Assembly: GCA_963922205.1 (NCBI GenBank)
Contig: CAWUHX010000007.1
Coordinates: 434,001-498,000, forward strand
Source of the DNA: Romanomermis culicivorax
Taxonomy: Eukaryota > Nematoda > Enoplea > Mermithida > Mermithidae
DNA length: 64,000 nt
Direction of reading: 5' to 3'
The notes below the pieces were generated by a model. It saw only the letters and a list, made by a program, of their open reading frames with translations. It made no database searches and had not been told where the DNA came from. The translations under genes were made by a program, and so were the position numbers. Below are positions 47,421 through 58,729 of the stretch, in pieces; within the stretch, counting starts at the first letter, position 1, and every line of letters starts with the position of its first letter.

Positions 47421-49945
47421 GAAGTTGAACCTCCTCGTGCAAAGGGGGTCCAGGGAGAGAGGGCTTTGGGGTCGAGGACTTGGAGGAATAGGGGGAATAG
47501 GGGATTTTGTCTGAACGATTGACCCGCCAGTTTTACATGAAGGGGAAGTGCTTTGACTGGTAACATCAGTTTTCTCAAGTTGCTCGACTTTTTGCTTGAT
47601 TCTTTGTTTTGCTTTTGGTGGTTTCTGAAAAAGGGGTGTGTGGCTGTGTTCACAATTACTGGGATCAATGCTGTGGGAGACAAGTGGCCTGGGACTCACA
47701 TGCGTTTTTGATTCAGTGTGAAGGGGCAGATACTTTGATAAGAAATTGATTAACTCAGCTTTTTCTGTTTCATTCTGGTCCCTCTTGATCAAATCTGTTT
47801 TGCCTGTCACCCATGTGAATGTATGAAGACATTTCTGTTTGTTTTGGGTGGGAAAATGAGATTGGGCGGTTGAATTTTTCACTTGGAGGGGACAAGAAAC
47901 AAGGACGATGCATGTATCAGGATGGAGGATTTGGGGCTTGCTGACGTCGTTTGAGCTAGAACTGCAGATACCACTACTTTTACTCTGGAAAATGCTAGCT
48001 GCAGAATGAATTTGACAATCTTTTTGTGCTTTGGGGGTAGGAAGAGAAGTTTTTCGCCTGGGGAATGTGTTGGGGTCTGTTGCTGGGAGGGAACAAGAAA
48101 CAGTGTCGATGCATGTATCAGGATGGGGGATTTCGGGCTTGCTGACATTGTTTGAGCTAGAACTGCAGATACCACTACTTGTACTCTGGAAAATGCTAGC
48201 TGCAGAATGAATTTGACAATTTTTCGTGCTTTGGGGGTAGGAAGAGAATTTTTTCGCCTGGGGAATGTGTTAGGGTCTGTTGGGGGGCCCTGCAGTTGTG
48301 AAAACATTGGGCGTTTCTTTTTGAATGCTGGTTCAGATTTGGACGTCTCACTGGTTTCAGGATGTTTCTGTTTCTGTGAAATTTTTGGCTGGGGGAGTTT
48401 GGATTTCAACATGTCACTGCTTTTTGGTGATGCAATTTTTGAAGTGCTGCTTGTATCAGGAAGGGGTATGTCAAGGACATACTGGGGGTCAACATGCTTA
48501 TGACTGCTGGGCAGAACTGTATTTAAAGCATGTTGAGGTCAATGCTGGACAGTGGGCAATGTGGAGTACAGGGCTGGGACATCAATGTTCATTTGTGGTG
48601 GGGTTAATTTCTCTTCAATGCAATTTTGGACATTAGGGGTCATTTGGTTAGGGCAATATCTACTGGTGTGACCTTTCTGCTTACAAAGAAAACATTGAAA
48701 ATTTGAGTAGGGTTTTGAAAGGCAGTTATCAGATCTATGTCCTGTTTGGGAGCAGTGGATGCATCAGCTTTTACAATCAGGGGTAATGTGATTATTATGA
48801 AAACAAATTTCACATGATTTCTGGGTTCCTACTGAATTACAATTGCAAGCTACATGTCCGAGGTGTCCACACTGAAAGCATGTGGGTTGCCTAGGAGTAG
48901 TATTGTTCCTGTAAGCATTATTCCTGCTGAAAGTGTTGTTACTGAAGCAGTTGTAGTTACTCTGTTGTGGGGGTTGAGGTTTTTGTTTGATCTGCAACTG
49001 TAAATCTTTTACTTGTTGTTCTAATTGACGCAAGAGGTCCTGTTGGTCCGTATTTTTGGTTAGGGACAAGATGGGTTCGGGTTTTGGACGTATAAATGGA
49101 AGGGTGTTGGACTTTATCTCATTTCTAAGGATTTGCTGTTCAATGTAAGCTGCTTCGTCTGACATTTCTTTTAGGATTGCAAATCATCTATACTTAATTG
49201 CTTTCCTGATTTCGTTTCGCATGCCTTCTACAAAAAGGGGTTTTATGATCATTTCTCGTGCGTCTGTGTTAAAATTGGGGTAGGCGAGGGTTGCTAGGTG
49301 TTCTAGATCAAACAAGAATTCAGTTACTGCTTCTGATCATTTTTGTTTCCTCTCTCGCAAAAATTGTTGATGTAGCTCATTATCTCGATTGTTTGGGAAA
49401 AAGACCTGCAATGCGATTTTATACTGCTCGTACATGTTGGAAGGGTTTTCAGAATTGGCTAAACTTTTGAATTTTGTTAATGCGGCTCCTCCTAAATGAA
49501 TCTCTAAGCATGCCAACTTTAACTGTAGGTCTGTATCTTTCATGCCTTGGAGTGCCATGAATTGTTCTAAACGTTTATTCCATTCACCAAAATGTTGGAT
49601 CATGCCGCCGATGAATACTGTAGGTTTCGTGTAAAAAATATTTGCCATGTTATTACGAATGTTTGCTGTTCTTAGATCGTCAATTAGGGTAGGGTTTACT
49701 GTATTCTGGTTCAATTGTGTGTGCAGAGTACGAAAATGTTCAGAAAATAAATTGTTTATCTGCTCTCTAATGATTTCTCCTAAATGATCTTGGGTTTGAT
49801 GGGTCATTCTTGGTTCATGCTGGGATTTCTGCTTAAATGCTTCAATTTTTGCTTCACGCTGTATTTGTAAAAATGTATGGCTTAATGTTTCGTTGGAGGG
49901 GATTTCCAGTTTGCTTTCTACGAATGTCTGTCCTACTGTAGGAAA
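47421..49945 (-). CDS. gag-like protein with two zinc knuckles (decayed)
   Basis: The clearest start is ATG at 49,807, although the frame is open upstream to about 49,945. The first part (49,337-49,807) is helical and capsid-like, with FGEWNKRLEQFMALQG and a KIALQVFFPNNRD segment. The middle part (48,764-49,165) has a Gln-rich coil and two CCHC knuckles, CFQCGHLGHVACNC and CEICFHNNHITPDC. The C-terminal part (47,379-48,412) is Pro/Ser-rich with an internal duplication. In-frame stops separate the three parts, so the gene is probably inactive. The domain order is that of retrotransposon gag. Confidence 0.65.
47881..48280 (-). repeat. Tandem duplication (~200 bp unit) in the gag C-terminal region
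   Basis: 47,881-48,080 and 48,082-48,280 are near-identical, sharing AGCTAGAACTGCAGATACCA and GCTGCAGAATGAATTTGACA, so the encoded peptide is repeated once. Confidence 0.7.
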
Positions 49946-50052
49946 TGATTACTACTGTATTATCGAATGCTTCCGGATGTCCGGATAAAGGATACACCTA
50001 ATTGGTGCAGGGAGTTCCAGTGGTTAAAGGTATGGTACAGTCACCAAAAATA

Positions 50053-50867
50053 TGTAACGACCAGTTCTAGTGATACTTTACTTGATCCAAGAACGGCGAT
50101 GGGGGACAACAGGGATAAAGGGGGCATGACAATTATATTACAAAAACGAAGTCAACGATCACTTGGGTGGTCGATAATACACAAAACAAATGCTTGCAAA
50201 TATACCACGTTTCACGCTTGCATAGAAATATATCAAAATCTCGATAAAAATCTACATAAAATCTGTTCTTTTTCCCGTTTTCTTGTCTTTTATATCACTT
50301 CTTTGATCCACACCCTTGCCTTGTGGGAGGTCCGCTTCTGTTGGCTCGCCTAACCAATCGCTGCTTCACTTACCTGTTTTTCGCCTACTGTATGCTTCTT
50401 TCGCCACACCTCTTGCTTTAATTTACTCTTAATTTTAAATGCTTACATGCTTTATTCTACAGTATGCTTTGCTGCGCCTATATGTTCTTGGTTTTTCATG
50501 TCTTTTTTGGTTTTCCATGCATTCCTCCTAAATCTTCTGTCTGGGTCCAGATTTCTGTACTTTCTACATGGGCAGGTGTGTTTACGCATCTGGGGGGGGG
50601 CATTATAGTACTTATGGAATGTATATTCTCATGTGCATTACGAGGGCCAGGTGCCAATGTGCAAATAATTATGTCCATCTTTAAATGGGTCAATGGGGTG
50701 TGGGATGATCAAAACAAAGTGCTTCACATAAATTTATGGGAATATTTTGGGTGTGAATTCCAGACACCCTTGAGATGATAGATTAATAAATGAAATAATA
50801 TTTAATAAATGAATATCACATACTGTACAATCTGTATTTACATTAATGCTTCAGCATGTACGTTACA
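50053..50867 (-). repeat. 5' LTR of the gag-only element
   Basis: Partner of 46,623-47,408. On the minus strand it is followed by TATTTTTGGTGACTGTACC, so a primer-binding site starting at TGGTGAC is possible. The primer tRNA is not identified. Confidence 0.8.
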
Positions 50868-51850
50868 ATTTGCACTTGGTAAATGAGTAAAACATCATGA
50901 GCAAAGGACAATAGCGGAAGTTGTTGAAGAATCCCAATTCCTCATTGATTGCCTGATTTTAGAATTTTGGCTGCATGTTTTCAATATGATTTTTCCATTT
51001 TGTCCGACTGGAAAACGATTGAATGGCTGCAAATTTAGACTTTTTATCCATGAAATAAATGCTGAAAAAATTCTTGTGCCAGCGTTGTTGAATATCAAAA
51101 TTCAAAAGTTTTTTCCGGCACTTTGCACCGGAAATAGTGATATTCGAATCCATTTCAGGTGTTTTCACTTTGCGGCCAATTTTTTTCGGGATTTGATTAT
51201 TTAAGCTTTAGGTAATTTGAAAATCATCATTTGAAAGTTCAGAAATCATTTAATTCATTTTTACCATTATCTGAACTCAAAAAAGTCAATTTTTCTTAAT
51301 TTTTGGTTCCCTCCGCATATATTTAATTTCTCAAAGCCGAAGAAGCATGAATAACGCATCTGTGGACTTCTTGAGTGAAAAAAGTGACTTGAAGAAAATG
51401 GCTGAAAAATGAAAATGACGAAAAGGCAACTTTGACCTCTTTCGCCAAATAGCCAAACAAGCCATGCTAAAAAGCAGTGCATAAGACGCCTTATCTCCTT
51501 TTCTGATGAACTTATCAATTAAATTTGACCAGAGAAGAGATGCATGCTGGTAACAGGAGTCTTCAAGTTCGTCAGAATGATGAACAGTATTGCTAATAGC
51601 TAAAACTGCATCTGAAAGAAATAGTAATTATGCTGACGATAACAACTAAATTATTAGATAATAGCAGTGAAACCCTGGCAAATTTCAAATTAGGAAACAT
51701 GCAGTAAAAAAAACAACATAACGTTTGTCGGAAGTTCACTTATAAGCGTAAATAGTTGCTTACATTTTCGGGCTTTTATGGGCCTGAACCCTCTGGCCCG
51801 GCTCAGCCCAATAACGTTTTTCCGCGGCCCGGAGCCCAGCCCACTCTTGG
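50868..51850. other. No gene seen
   Basis: Interior of the nested DNA elements to the right of the LTR insertion. Open frames on both strands overlap each other and lack recognisable motifs. Confidence 0.35.
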
Positions 51851-52204
51851 GCCAGGCGGCCCGTGGAGGTCCCTACTGCCGATTGGGAAAGACACTAATG
51901 CATATACATAAACATCAATGTTTACTGAAACTTCCACGCATCTAATTTATTGGCGAGAAACAAATGTCTATTTCACCCATCTAACTTTAAATGACTACAA
52001 GTTCCGTCTAAGTTTAGATGCGTCTAAAGTTCGTTCAACTTGGACACGTCTAAAGTTATACGCATGTAACTTTAGACGCTTTTTGAGAAACCGGCCCCTG
52101 GAAAATAATATTATATATATTTTCCATACGCAATTTCTCCTGAAACAAAATACTGCACAGATTTCAAAGTATTTTAGCATAGTAAAAGCAAGAATAAATT
52201 GTCA

Positions 52205-52375
52205 TCCGGCATTTCCGGCGCCGGAAGAAGTATGAATTGCCATCCCATCCGGCAACTTGCCGGAAGCCAATTTGCCGGATGCCAGAAACCAAATTGCCGG
52301 ATGCCGGACACTGAATGCCGGAAGCTAAAAATAGCTTGCCGGACGCCTGATGAAGTATGAATCCGCCTTAAGTCT
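52205..52375. repeat. GC-rich degenerate repeat (TTGCCGGATGCCGGA)
   Basis: At least five variants of a ~15-22-bp TTGCCGGATGCCGG unit are bounded by GAAGTATGAAT at both ends (about 52,226 and 52,358). This suggests a small palindromic element. Confidence 0.5.
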
Positions 52376-52669
52376 ACGCCAAAATTTAAGCCTCATAAGT
52401 TTGAGCTTAAGCCTAGCTTAAGCCAGCAGTTATCGCGCCAAAAATGTTTTCCTCAACGTCGTGCTGGGCTAGAAAATGAGGAAAATTTCGCTGTTCTTTT
52501 GTTTGCAATTGAACCTTACTTACGATATGTTAAGAACTTATTGGGATAGTCGTAAAATTGAATAGAATTTAGTACGAAAATAAAATAATATGGTAGTAAT
52601 CAACTCTTATTTAAATAATTAGAATGAATGCTAAAATAGCAGGGTACATAAGATGGGGCACAAAAGTGA

Positions 52670-52870
52670 GATGGGCGTCAAAGTGAAACAGGCGCCAAAG
52701 TTGGACGGGCGCCAAAGTGAGACGGGTACCAAATTAAGACATCCAACAAAGATCATTGCTAAAAAATGGGCGCCAAAGTGAGATGGGTGCCAACTTAGAA
52801 CGACAGTCTCACTTTGGCGCCTATAACATTGAGTACCAAAGTGAGACGGGCGCCAAAATAAGATTGTACC
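52670..52870. repeat. Degenerate tandem repeat (GGGCGCCAAAGTGAGAC unit)
   Basis: About nine copies of a ~17-18-bp unit, with one copy inverted near 52,805 (GTCTCACTTTGGCGCC). The 90-codon frame through it on the minus strand is not a gene. Confidence 0.6.
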
Positions 52871-53881
52871 CGCCTTGAAAGCGGAAATAAATACATGAAC
52901 CATAAATAGAGGTCCGCAGTGAACACTTGAGCAGTCTTAGTTTTTGCCCGTCGAAATTATGAAGTTAAGCGAATTGAGCTCAACATGCTTTAATGCCTCA
53001 TTGCTTCGTTTGGGTAAGTGAAAAGTACCAGCCCAGTATCCCACGTCGGAATTCCAAAGGCAAAGGGCCAGGGCAACATACTACGGGGTTCGGAACGGCC
53101 GTTTCCCTCTTGATGAAAAATGCATTTGACCATTTCGTAGTTTTAGGCAAAAGATGTCATGACAAACATTAACAACGAATCCAACGAATTTTCTCTTGAT
53201 TAACGTGTACCATTCTTAGACCATAACTGTTTTCACCGTATTCAACCCGCCTGATCCATTTTTATCGCCTGAGCATTTTGCGCAAGTGATTTAGATTTTT
53301 CGTATGAATAAAAACATGGAATGCAGTTTCCTACACACTCAGGGTTACAAATTCTACATACAAAATCACGTAACATCTTGGCAGTTCAGAACCAATTGCA
53401 GTTCGCATCTAGCAAAGCAAAACCGAAACGTTCTGTATATGGCCAAGCGCAGCATCACAAACTGTTGTAACAAAACGTGGTCGAGATATAAGTCCAAAAT
53501 CAGTGCTACTCGGGACATGAATTTTTGATCATTTGTGTTCATTCCGATTCTATCAATACTCCTTTTTAGATAATATGGAACATTGTAATTATTATCGTGG
53601 AAAAGTAAAAACGAGTTCGAAACAAAGTTGATATTTTATATTAAGAAAAAATGAAACAGTGATCGCTAAAAAACAAAACGTACAAAGAAGTCGCTCATAC
53701 ATATAAGAAAAATAAATTCGGAAAATGAGATCAGAAAATTAGGGGAATTCTTTGATGATCTTGTATCACTAAAACGACGGTATTCCAAAAGGGATAAATT
53801 AGCATATGCATCATTGCTCTTTCAGTGTATGAAAACCGAAGCTCTCCCGCGGACATTTTTCCGACCAAAATTCCACGTTGA
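52871..53881. other. Downstream of gene C; no gene seen
   Basis: AT-rich intergenic sequence beyond the gene C stop codon. A patch at 52,960-53,100 looks less AT-rich and vaguely resembles 5S rRNA, but does not fold convincingly. Confidence 0.35.
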
Positions 53882-54114
53882 TCAGAAATCGTCCTGTTCG
53901 TGACAAACTTCCATGAAGGTTGGCGAACGTAGGGCGCTTTTGATCATGTGTTTAAGCATACTGTATCTGGGTATGATCGGGTACAGTCTCGTACTTTCGA
54001 AATCGATCCTCATCTGAGTGGCCAGTGCTTTCAGACCGCAATATTTCCTAAGCAGTTTATAAAATTCATTTTGCAAAGCTGTGTTTTCTTTCCGCAATTC
54101 ATCCGTCGACTTGC
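53882..54114 (-). CDS. Gene C terminal exon
   Basis: Acceptor attcttacag at 54,115-54,124 (phase 1), stop TGA at 53,882-53,884. The peptide starts KSTDELRKENTALQNEFYKL (coiled-coil-like heptads). It ends with a distinctive segment, FESTRLYPIIPRYSMLKHMI, then KSALRSP and CHEQDDF. The other two frames are closed, so the frame is secure. The YPIIPRY block looks conserved-protein-like, but I cannot name the family. Confidence 0.6.
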
Positions 54115-54230
54115 CTGTAAGAATCAGATTAGTATTTATTCAGATACCAAAAATTCTGACCATGGTGTCATTTCAGCCACCTGTATCACTATATAAACTG
54201 TAGATTCAGACAGCATCCTTTTATCAATAC

Positions 54231-54349
54231 AGGTGTCACGCATTTGGGACTCCAGCTCGCGGGACGTTTTCCATATCCTCATTGGCATAGACTTGATAAA
54301 ATTTAACCAAGGAAAGAAACTGACATAATGGTTTCGAAAAATCTTTTCC
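54231..54349 (-). CDS. Gene C putative internal exon
   Basis: An acceptor tttgacag (54,350-54,357) and donor T then gtattg (54,225-54,230) bound 119 bp. The peptide includes KTSRELESQMRDT. Phase 1 at the donor joins T|GC to the terminal exon as a Cys and continues the coiled coil. The start phase (2) does not match the likely phase-0 donor of the 55,345 exon, so either a further exon lies between or the border differs. Confidence 0.4.
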
Positions 54350-55344
54350 CTGTCAAAGTTTTAGTTATTCTGGAAAACTGTAGTGAAGTACGACGATCGC
54401 AGGAAACTCACTTTATGAATTTTTTCTTCTCTTAATTTAATCTACAGAATGAGATCAAAATGAATCCATTCGGCAACAAACCTTATTGATCGAAATGACA
54501 CAATTGTTCAAATCGATAATCCACGAATGAAAGATTATAATCAAATCAGTTACTGATTATGAACTAATGTAGCTTACTAACAACTGAAATCGGGAAAAAT
54601 TGAAAAAAATCAAAAAATCAAATATCAAAAGACTCGAGAAAAAACACGTAAGTGAGAAAATTGGAATGTGAAACAAATGTATACTACAGCGAGTTGAACA
54701 TCAAAACTGCGAAAGGAATGTAATTCTCGATTTTTAAATTTAAGTGATCATGGTAACCTAGAATGAAAAATTTCCATGCATGTACAGATCAGTTGTGCAT
54801 GCAGCAAAAGCACGTACAGTTCACCTTTTTCTCAACCGTACATCATACAGTTTACTGCTTCGTCAGAGTGATAAAAATGTTATGAAATAGTTCATTTGTA
54901 AACATTATAAGTTGGGTTAGATGGCATCAGTAATATTTGAAGCACTATATTGCTACATAGACCAAAATAAAGATTGTTGTTGACCAAACGGAAGCAAAGG
55001 CTTGAGGACAGTTTTATCTAGTGGGTTCCGACAACAATGAGAAAAACTGATGACTTCTTCAATAGTTCTTAAATGATTCTTAAAGAAATACATTCGGGGT
55101 TGGCTCAAATTTTCTCCAAATTAAAATTATCTGAGCACGGTGTATTTCAATGATCTTTGGCTTTCCTATTGGAGCGGAGAAATTAGACGTTTTTCACACA
55201 AATGGAAAAAGTTTCGTATTGAAACCTTTTTGTTGCTGCCGCCGTGACTACCATTTTTAACAATTTGAGAATCATCTTACATACTTCGGATATACCAACT
55301 CCTATGTACCAATAAATCCTATTCAATAGAAACGTACTCTTCAC

Positions 55345-55486
55345 TTGTTCTAGAAGTAGGGCGTCTTTGCTACGGTCGGACAATTGAGTGGAACCTGCGA
55401 ATAACGAAGCTATGCCGGTCATTTTGGCTTGTTGAGCACCTGTGTTGGAAGCGGCTTGCAACCTCTGATCCAAGCAGTTCAGGATT
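55345..55486 (-). CDS. Gene C internal exon
   Basis: Acceptor taattatag (55,487-55,495). Phase 2 completes AG|A as Arg. The peptide begins ILNCLDQRLQAASN and continues through IASLFAGSTQLSDRSKDALL. A donor gtgaag after GAACAA leaves phase 0. A stronger-looking donor (GAA then gtatgt) would extend the exon to 55,285. No domain is recognised. Confidence 0.55.
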
Positions 55487-55979
55487 CTATAATTAAGTTG
55501 CAATTGCAAACGAAACAATGGTCTACGGTCAAAAGTTCAGCACGGTTACTGTAAAAATTAGAAAATTGTCTTACTCTATCTGTCCTAGTAGACATTTCAA
55601 TTTTTGATTATCGTCGATAGTTCTCAAAACTTACAGGATTCCGCACGCCTTGAGTTCATGCATCAATGCTTAAAAATTTTGATGGTCTGTAACTTTTCCC
55701 ACTCGATTTCTGTATGAAAACTACCGGTGTACAATGGTTACGGCAGTGACAATTTTCAAATTTTCACAATAACAGTCGTAGGGTATCTGTATTCAACATA
55801 TATTAGCAAAATCACTCCTGAGCTGAAGGACGTTTGAACATGATACCTTGTCAGAGAAGTAGTCAGAAAGTTTAACGTGAAATCCAGCGTGACTTTTCAG
55901 CTAGGTTTTTACAAACGCCTACATTTCACGACAAAACGTGAAAAATTATTATTCACAATGTTTGAAAGCACTCTTACAT

Positions 55980-56222
55980 TATAATTTTTTTTTATAAAAT
56001 GCTTGTAAAGTGAAAAATAACGAAAAACAAGTGTCGCCCTCAATGTCCTTTACACAAAGCTTTTGCTGTACTTTTTACCCAAAAAACGTAAGTAGTAGTT
56101 GAGTTGGCCCATAAGTTTTCAGTCCTAAGCGACATATGGTTTAGCAGGAAATCGTAAAAATATGAAATAAGACGTGCTTTCCACTTTCAGTATTTACAAA
56201 CATTTCAAGAAAAACAGACTAC
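55980..56222. mobile_element. MITE, TATAGTCTG family, copy in gene C intron
   Basis: Left end TTTTATAAAATGCTTGTAAA, right end CATTTCAAGAAAAACAGACT. Internal GTTTTCAGTCCTAAGCGACA corresponds to the family's conserved AGTCCTA block, inverted. Confidence 0.55.
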
Positions 56223-56978
56223 AACTTTCACTATACGTCAAAGATAAAAACTATGAATTCTGCTAAGAATTCCGCGAGTAAGTGGTAGAAAATGTTGCTC
56301 TCTGACGCAACAAGTTATCTCTTACAAACCATATTTTTTCAGGAGATGCACGCAATGAAAGTTTCTTGTCATAAATCACAACAAATAAGAGCCGTACAGA
56401 TACACAACCCTCAAAGCAAAAAATTCAAACAATTGATTAAAGTTGGCCGGAGATGATGAAAAAAATCTAAAATTGAGAGGTTTCTGTCTGTATCGATTCG
56501 TGGTTACTAAAACAGCTTGCATTTAATATAGTTACATTCTTGCTTGTATGTAGACGTCTTCAGCTTTATACTGTGAGAACCTTTTCCGCTGATAGTAAGG
56601 TTTGTTTTAGAAAGAGTGGGCCATGGTGGGATTTCTGAAAAGACTTTGTAAATAATGAAATCAGAATGGAAATACGTACTATTTTACTTTTGTGTTATTT
56701 TCTTCTGAACCGCGCGTCATATAGAGAAAATTTGTGATGTCAAATCTCAAGAAAATTTATTCGTAAAAAGGTTCACAGTAAGAGCAGTGATTCCTACGTT
56801 ATTTTTCATTTTAGAAGCATCGTTACTGCGTGGAAGACAAAACAGTGCCAGTGATAATTACGGTAAAATAAATAACTAACTGATTAAACAAACTGTATTT
56901 GCTCATCGTAACAATGAATGCAAGACCACCCTGCAGCGCTTCAAAATTTTGGGTGAAACTAATCATTTTTTTGTGTAC

Positions 56979-57064
56979 CTGACGATAAAATCCATTTGAG
57001 ATTCGGATGGTTCTTGTTTGGGAACATCGATTAGAATCCAATATTGTTTTTCGAGGGCGACAAT
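56979..57064 (-). CDS. Gene C second exon
   Basis: Eighty-six bases between an ataattatag-type acceptor (57,065-57,074) and the donor CAG then gtacac. It starts phase 0, matching the donor of exon 1, and ends phase 2, matching the next acceptor. The peptide is IVALEKQYWILIDVPKQEPS and ends MDFIV. The longer frame across 56,823-57,131 is a different, unsupported frame. Confidence 0.6.
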
Positions 57065-58195
57065 CTATAATTAAGTGAATTTTGAAAAACCGCCATCTAT
57101 AAACATGGTGTATGTAAAAATTTTCCAGCACATCACAACAGCGAATGATTTCTTTTTATGCATGTTGAAATTACTCGAGAAAATTGAAGCATATTTCAAG
57201 GTCCATTTTTCCCGCAAGATGAATGAGCCGTTTTTCAGTTTCGGAAAACACATTTTCTATGAAATAATCCGATGATTTTAGTTGTCTGCGCTCTTAATCT
57301 GGCTCTTTTTGTGGAAAGATGCCAAGATAAACATTTTGATTCTTGTCGGAAACTTATCGTGGCCCTCATCGAGTTAGTTGATTACTTTTTCTTATGACGA
57401 GCATGATAATAGGACTTGGGAGATTCAATTAACGTAAGAGAGTCGTTTTTCTACCCAATTCCCTTCGGCCCGGAATTTTACCCTTTTAAGTGAAAGATTA
57501 AACACTATTTTCCACGAAAATGTATTTTTCACCAATTAATCTTCTGATTACATAGACGGGTATGACCGCGGATAAGGCGATATTTCTCGTTGATTTGACT
57601 CGCTAAAAGCTCTAAGAAATAATTTATTGAGAAAACGAGGAATATGAAAAATTCCTCCTAAGGAAGAGAGCCATATTTGCTTTCACAGCAAAAACATGGA
57701 AAAACAAATAGCAGACATTAGAAAATATTTTGAAAGAACAATAAAAGACAAAAAAGAAAAAAGCTTCGACAAATATATCACGTCAACGTTAAGCGGATAG
57801 GCAAGTGAACAATCAAAAAGTTGCAAAACAAAAACAACTATAAATTTTGTATGTGGTAAATTGAAGAATGAAAAGGAAAAAGGAGGTCAATATTTTTAAA
57901 ATAAAGAAACATAAGAAACAAAGTAAGAAAAATCAAAGTCGGAAAACAGAAAAACAATCGAAAATTATGTAATTTATTAGATTTCTGTTCTCGAATTGTG
58001 CGAACTCCAGTCCCACAGATTCAGGGAGCGTTTTTCATGTTCAAGCTTTGATCATTTTTGTTTGCAGAAATTATTCAAAATAGTCCAAAATTATCGAAAT
58101 TTCCTCAGAAAAGTATGAATTCCGATAGGTCAGGTCAGTATGCTAGTCACATGAGAATGTAAACGGCACACTCACACACAAATAAATTTTCTTAC

Positions 58196-58729
58196 TTCCT
58201 TGACCATCTTCTTCATGGACGTATATCTCAGGATGGGGTTCAAATCGTCCTTCGTGGTCAAATATTCGTCTTGCAGCTTTTTGAATGCGCCTTTGATTTT
58301 CTTGTAACTTTCGCCGATGCGGTCTTTGGCCCTCAACAGTCGGTAGACGGCCGCTATTGTGCTGTCACGGCTGGGATCTAAAGCATCGGCAAAAGTCAAG
58401 AACCAACTGCTACCCGAGAAACTGCCCACGGTGTTGGGGCCGACCGTGGCGCCGGGGCCTATGGCGCCGCCCGAATCCGATGCCCTGACGGCCGCTAGCG
58501 GCCTAGAATAGTGGTAACATTGATGGTGGCCGGGTATGATTATCGGACGGTACTCATTGGGCGGCACGCTTTTACGACGCGGTTCGCCCATAGTCATGAA
58601 TATCAGATTATTGGATGTGAGTAGCAATTTTTGGGTGGCCTCAGCCAGAAGGTCGAAGGTCGCCGTGCCCCGCCTCTGCAAGAGGTCGGCCAAAGTCTTT
58701 CGGCGATATTTCTCGTTATTACGGTTCAT
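58196..58729 (-). CDS. Gene C first coding exon, unrecognised intracellular helical protein
   Basis: ATG at 58,727-58,729 begins 178 codons ending GAA then gtaaga (donor at 58,190-58,195, phase 0). GC content and codon use are clearly higher than the surroundings, as expected of coding sequence. There is no signal peptide. The N-terminus is basic (MNRNNEKYRRKTLADLLQRR). A Pro-containing stretch (PRRKSVPPNEYRPIIIPGHH), a Gly-rich linker and a helical part (WFLTFADALDPSRDS, then YRLLRAKDRIGESYKKIKGA) follow. The later exons add coiled-coil sequence. I do not recognise the family. Confidence 0.65.

Larger units (their letters stand above)
46623..50867 (-). mobile_element. Gag-only LTR retrotransposon
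   Basis: LTRs of about 786 and 815 bp with TGTAACG...CGTTACA ends enclose a 2.6-kb interior on the minus strand. The interior encodes gag but no protease, reverse transcriptase or integrase. A polypurine tract (GAAGGAGGAAAA) abuts the 3' LTR. Flanking pentamers (CTTTT and ATTTG) do not match, so no target duplication is evident. It would need enzymes from another element. Confidence 0.75.
46371..51872. mobile_element. Second nested DNA element with GC-rich ends
   Basis: GGACCTGCACACGCGGCCC at the left resembles the inverse of the right end (GGGCCAGGCGGCCCGTGGAGGT, ending 51,872). Further in, GAGCCCGG and GGGCTGAGCC phrases recur. The match is imperfect, so the assignment is tentative. Confidence 0.35.
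45781..52100. mobile_element. Outer DNA element with CAGGGGCCGGTTTCTCAAAA-type TIRs (contains nested elements)
   Basis: The left end CTGGGGCCAGTTTCTCAAAA is the near-perfect inverse of the right end (TTTTTGAGAAACCGGCCCCTG at 52,080-52,100). Just inside both ends are repeated TTTAGACG/CTAAAGTT phrases. Subtracting inner insertions leaves a short element, consistent with a MITE. The target duplication is not clear. Confidence 0.45.

Noticed and set aside
46600..50353. Duplicate 107-128-codon plus-strand ORFs at 46,600 and 49,967.
   Set aside because: Both lie within the two LTRs and are duplicated because the LTRs are. No coding motif is present.
52631..52903. 90-codon frame rich in HFGA repeats.
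   Set aside because: This is translation of a degenerate tandem DNA repeat.
52955..53105. Possible 5S rRNA gene or 5S-derived SINE (GAAGTTAAGC and GGGTAAGTG patches).
   Set aside because: Only short patches match the 5S internal promoter region. The 5' and 3' ends do not pair, and the GGGAATACC block is absent.
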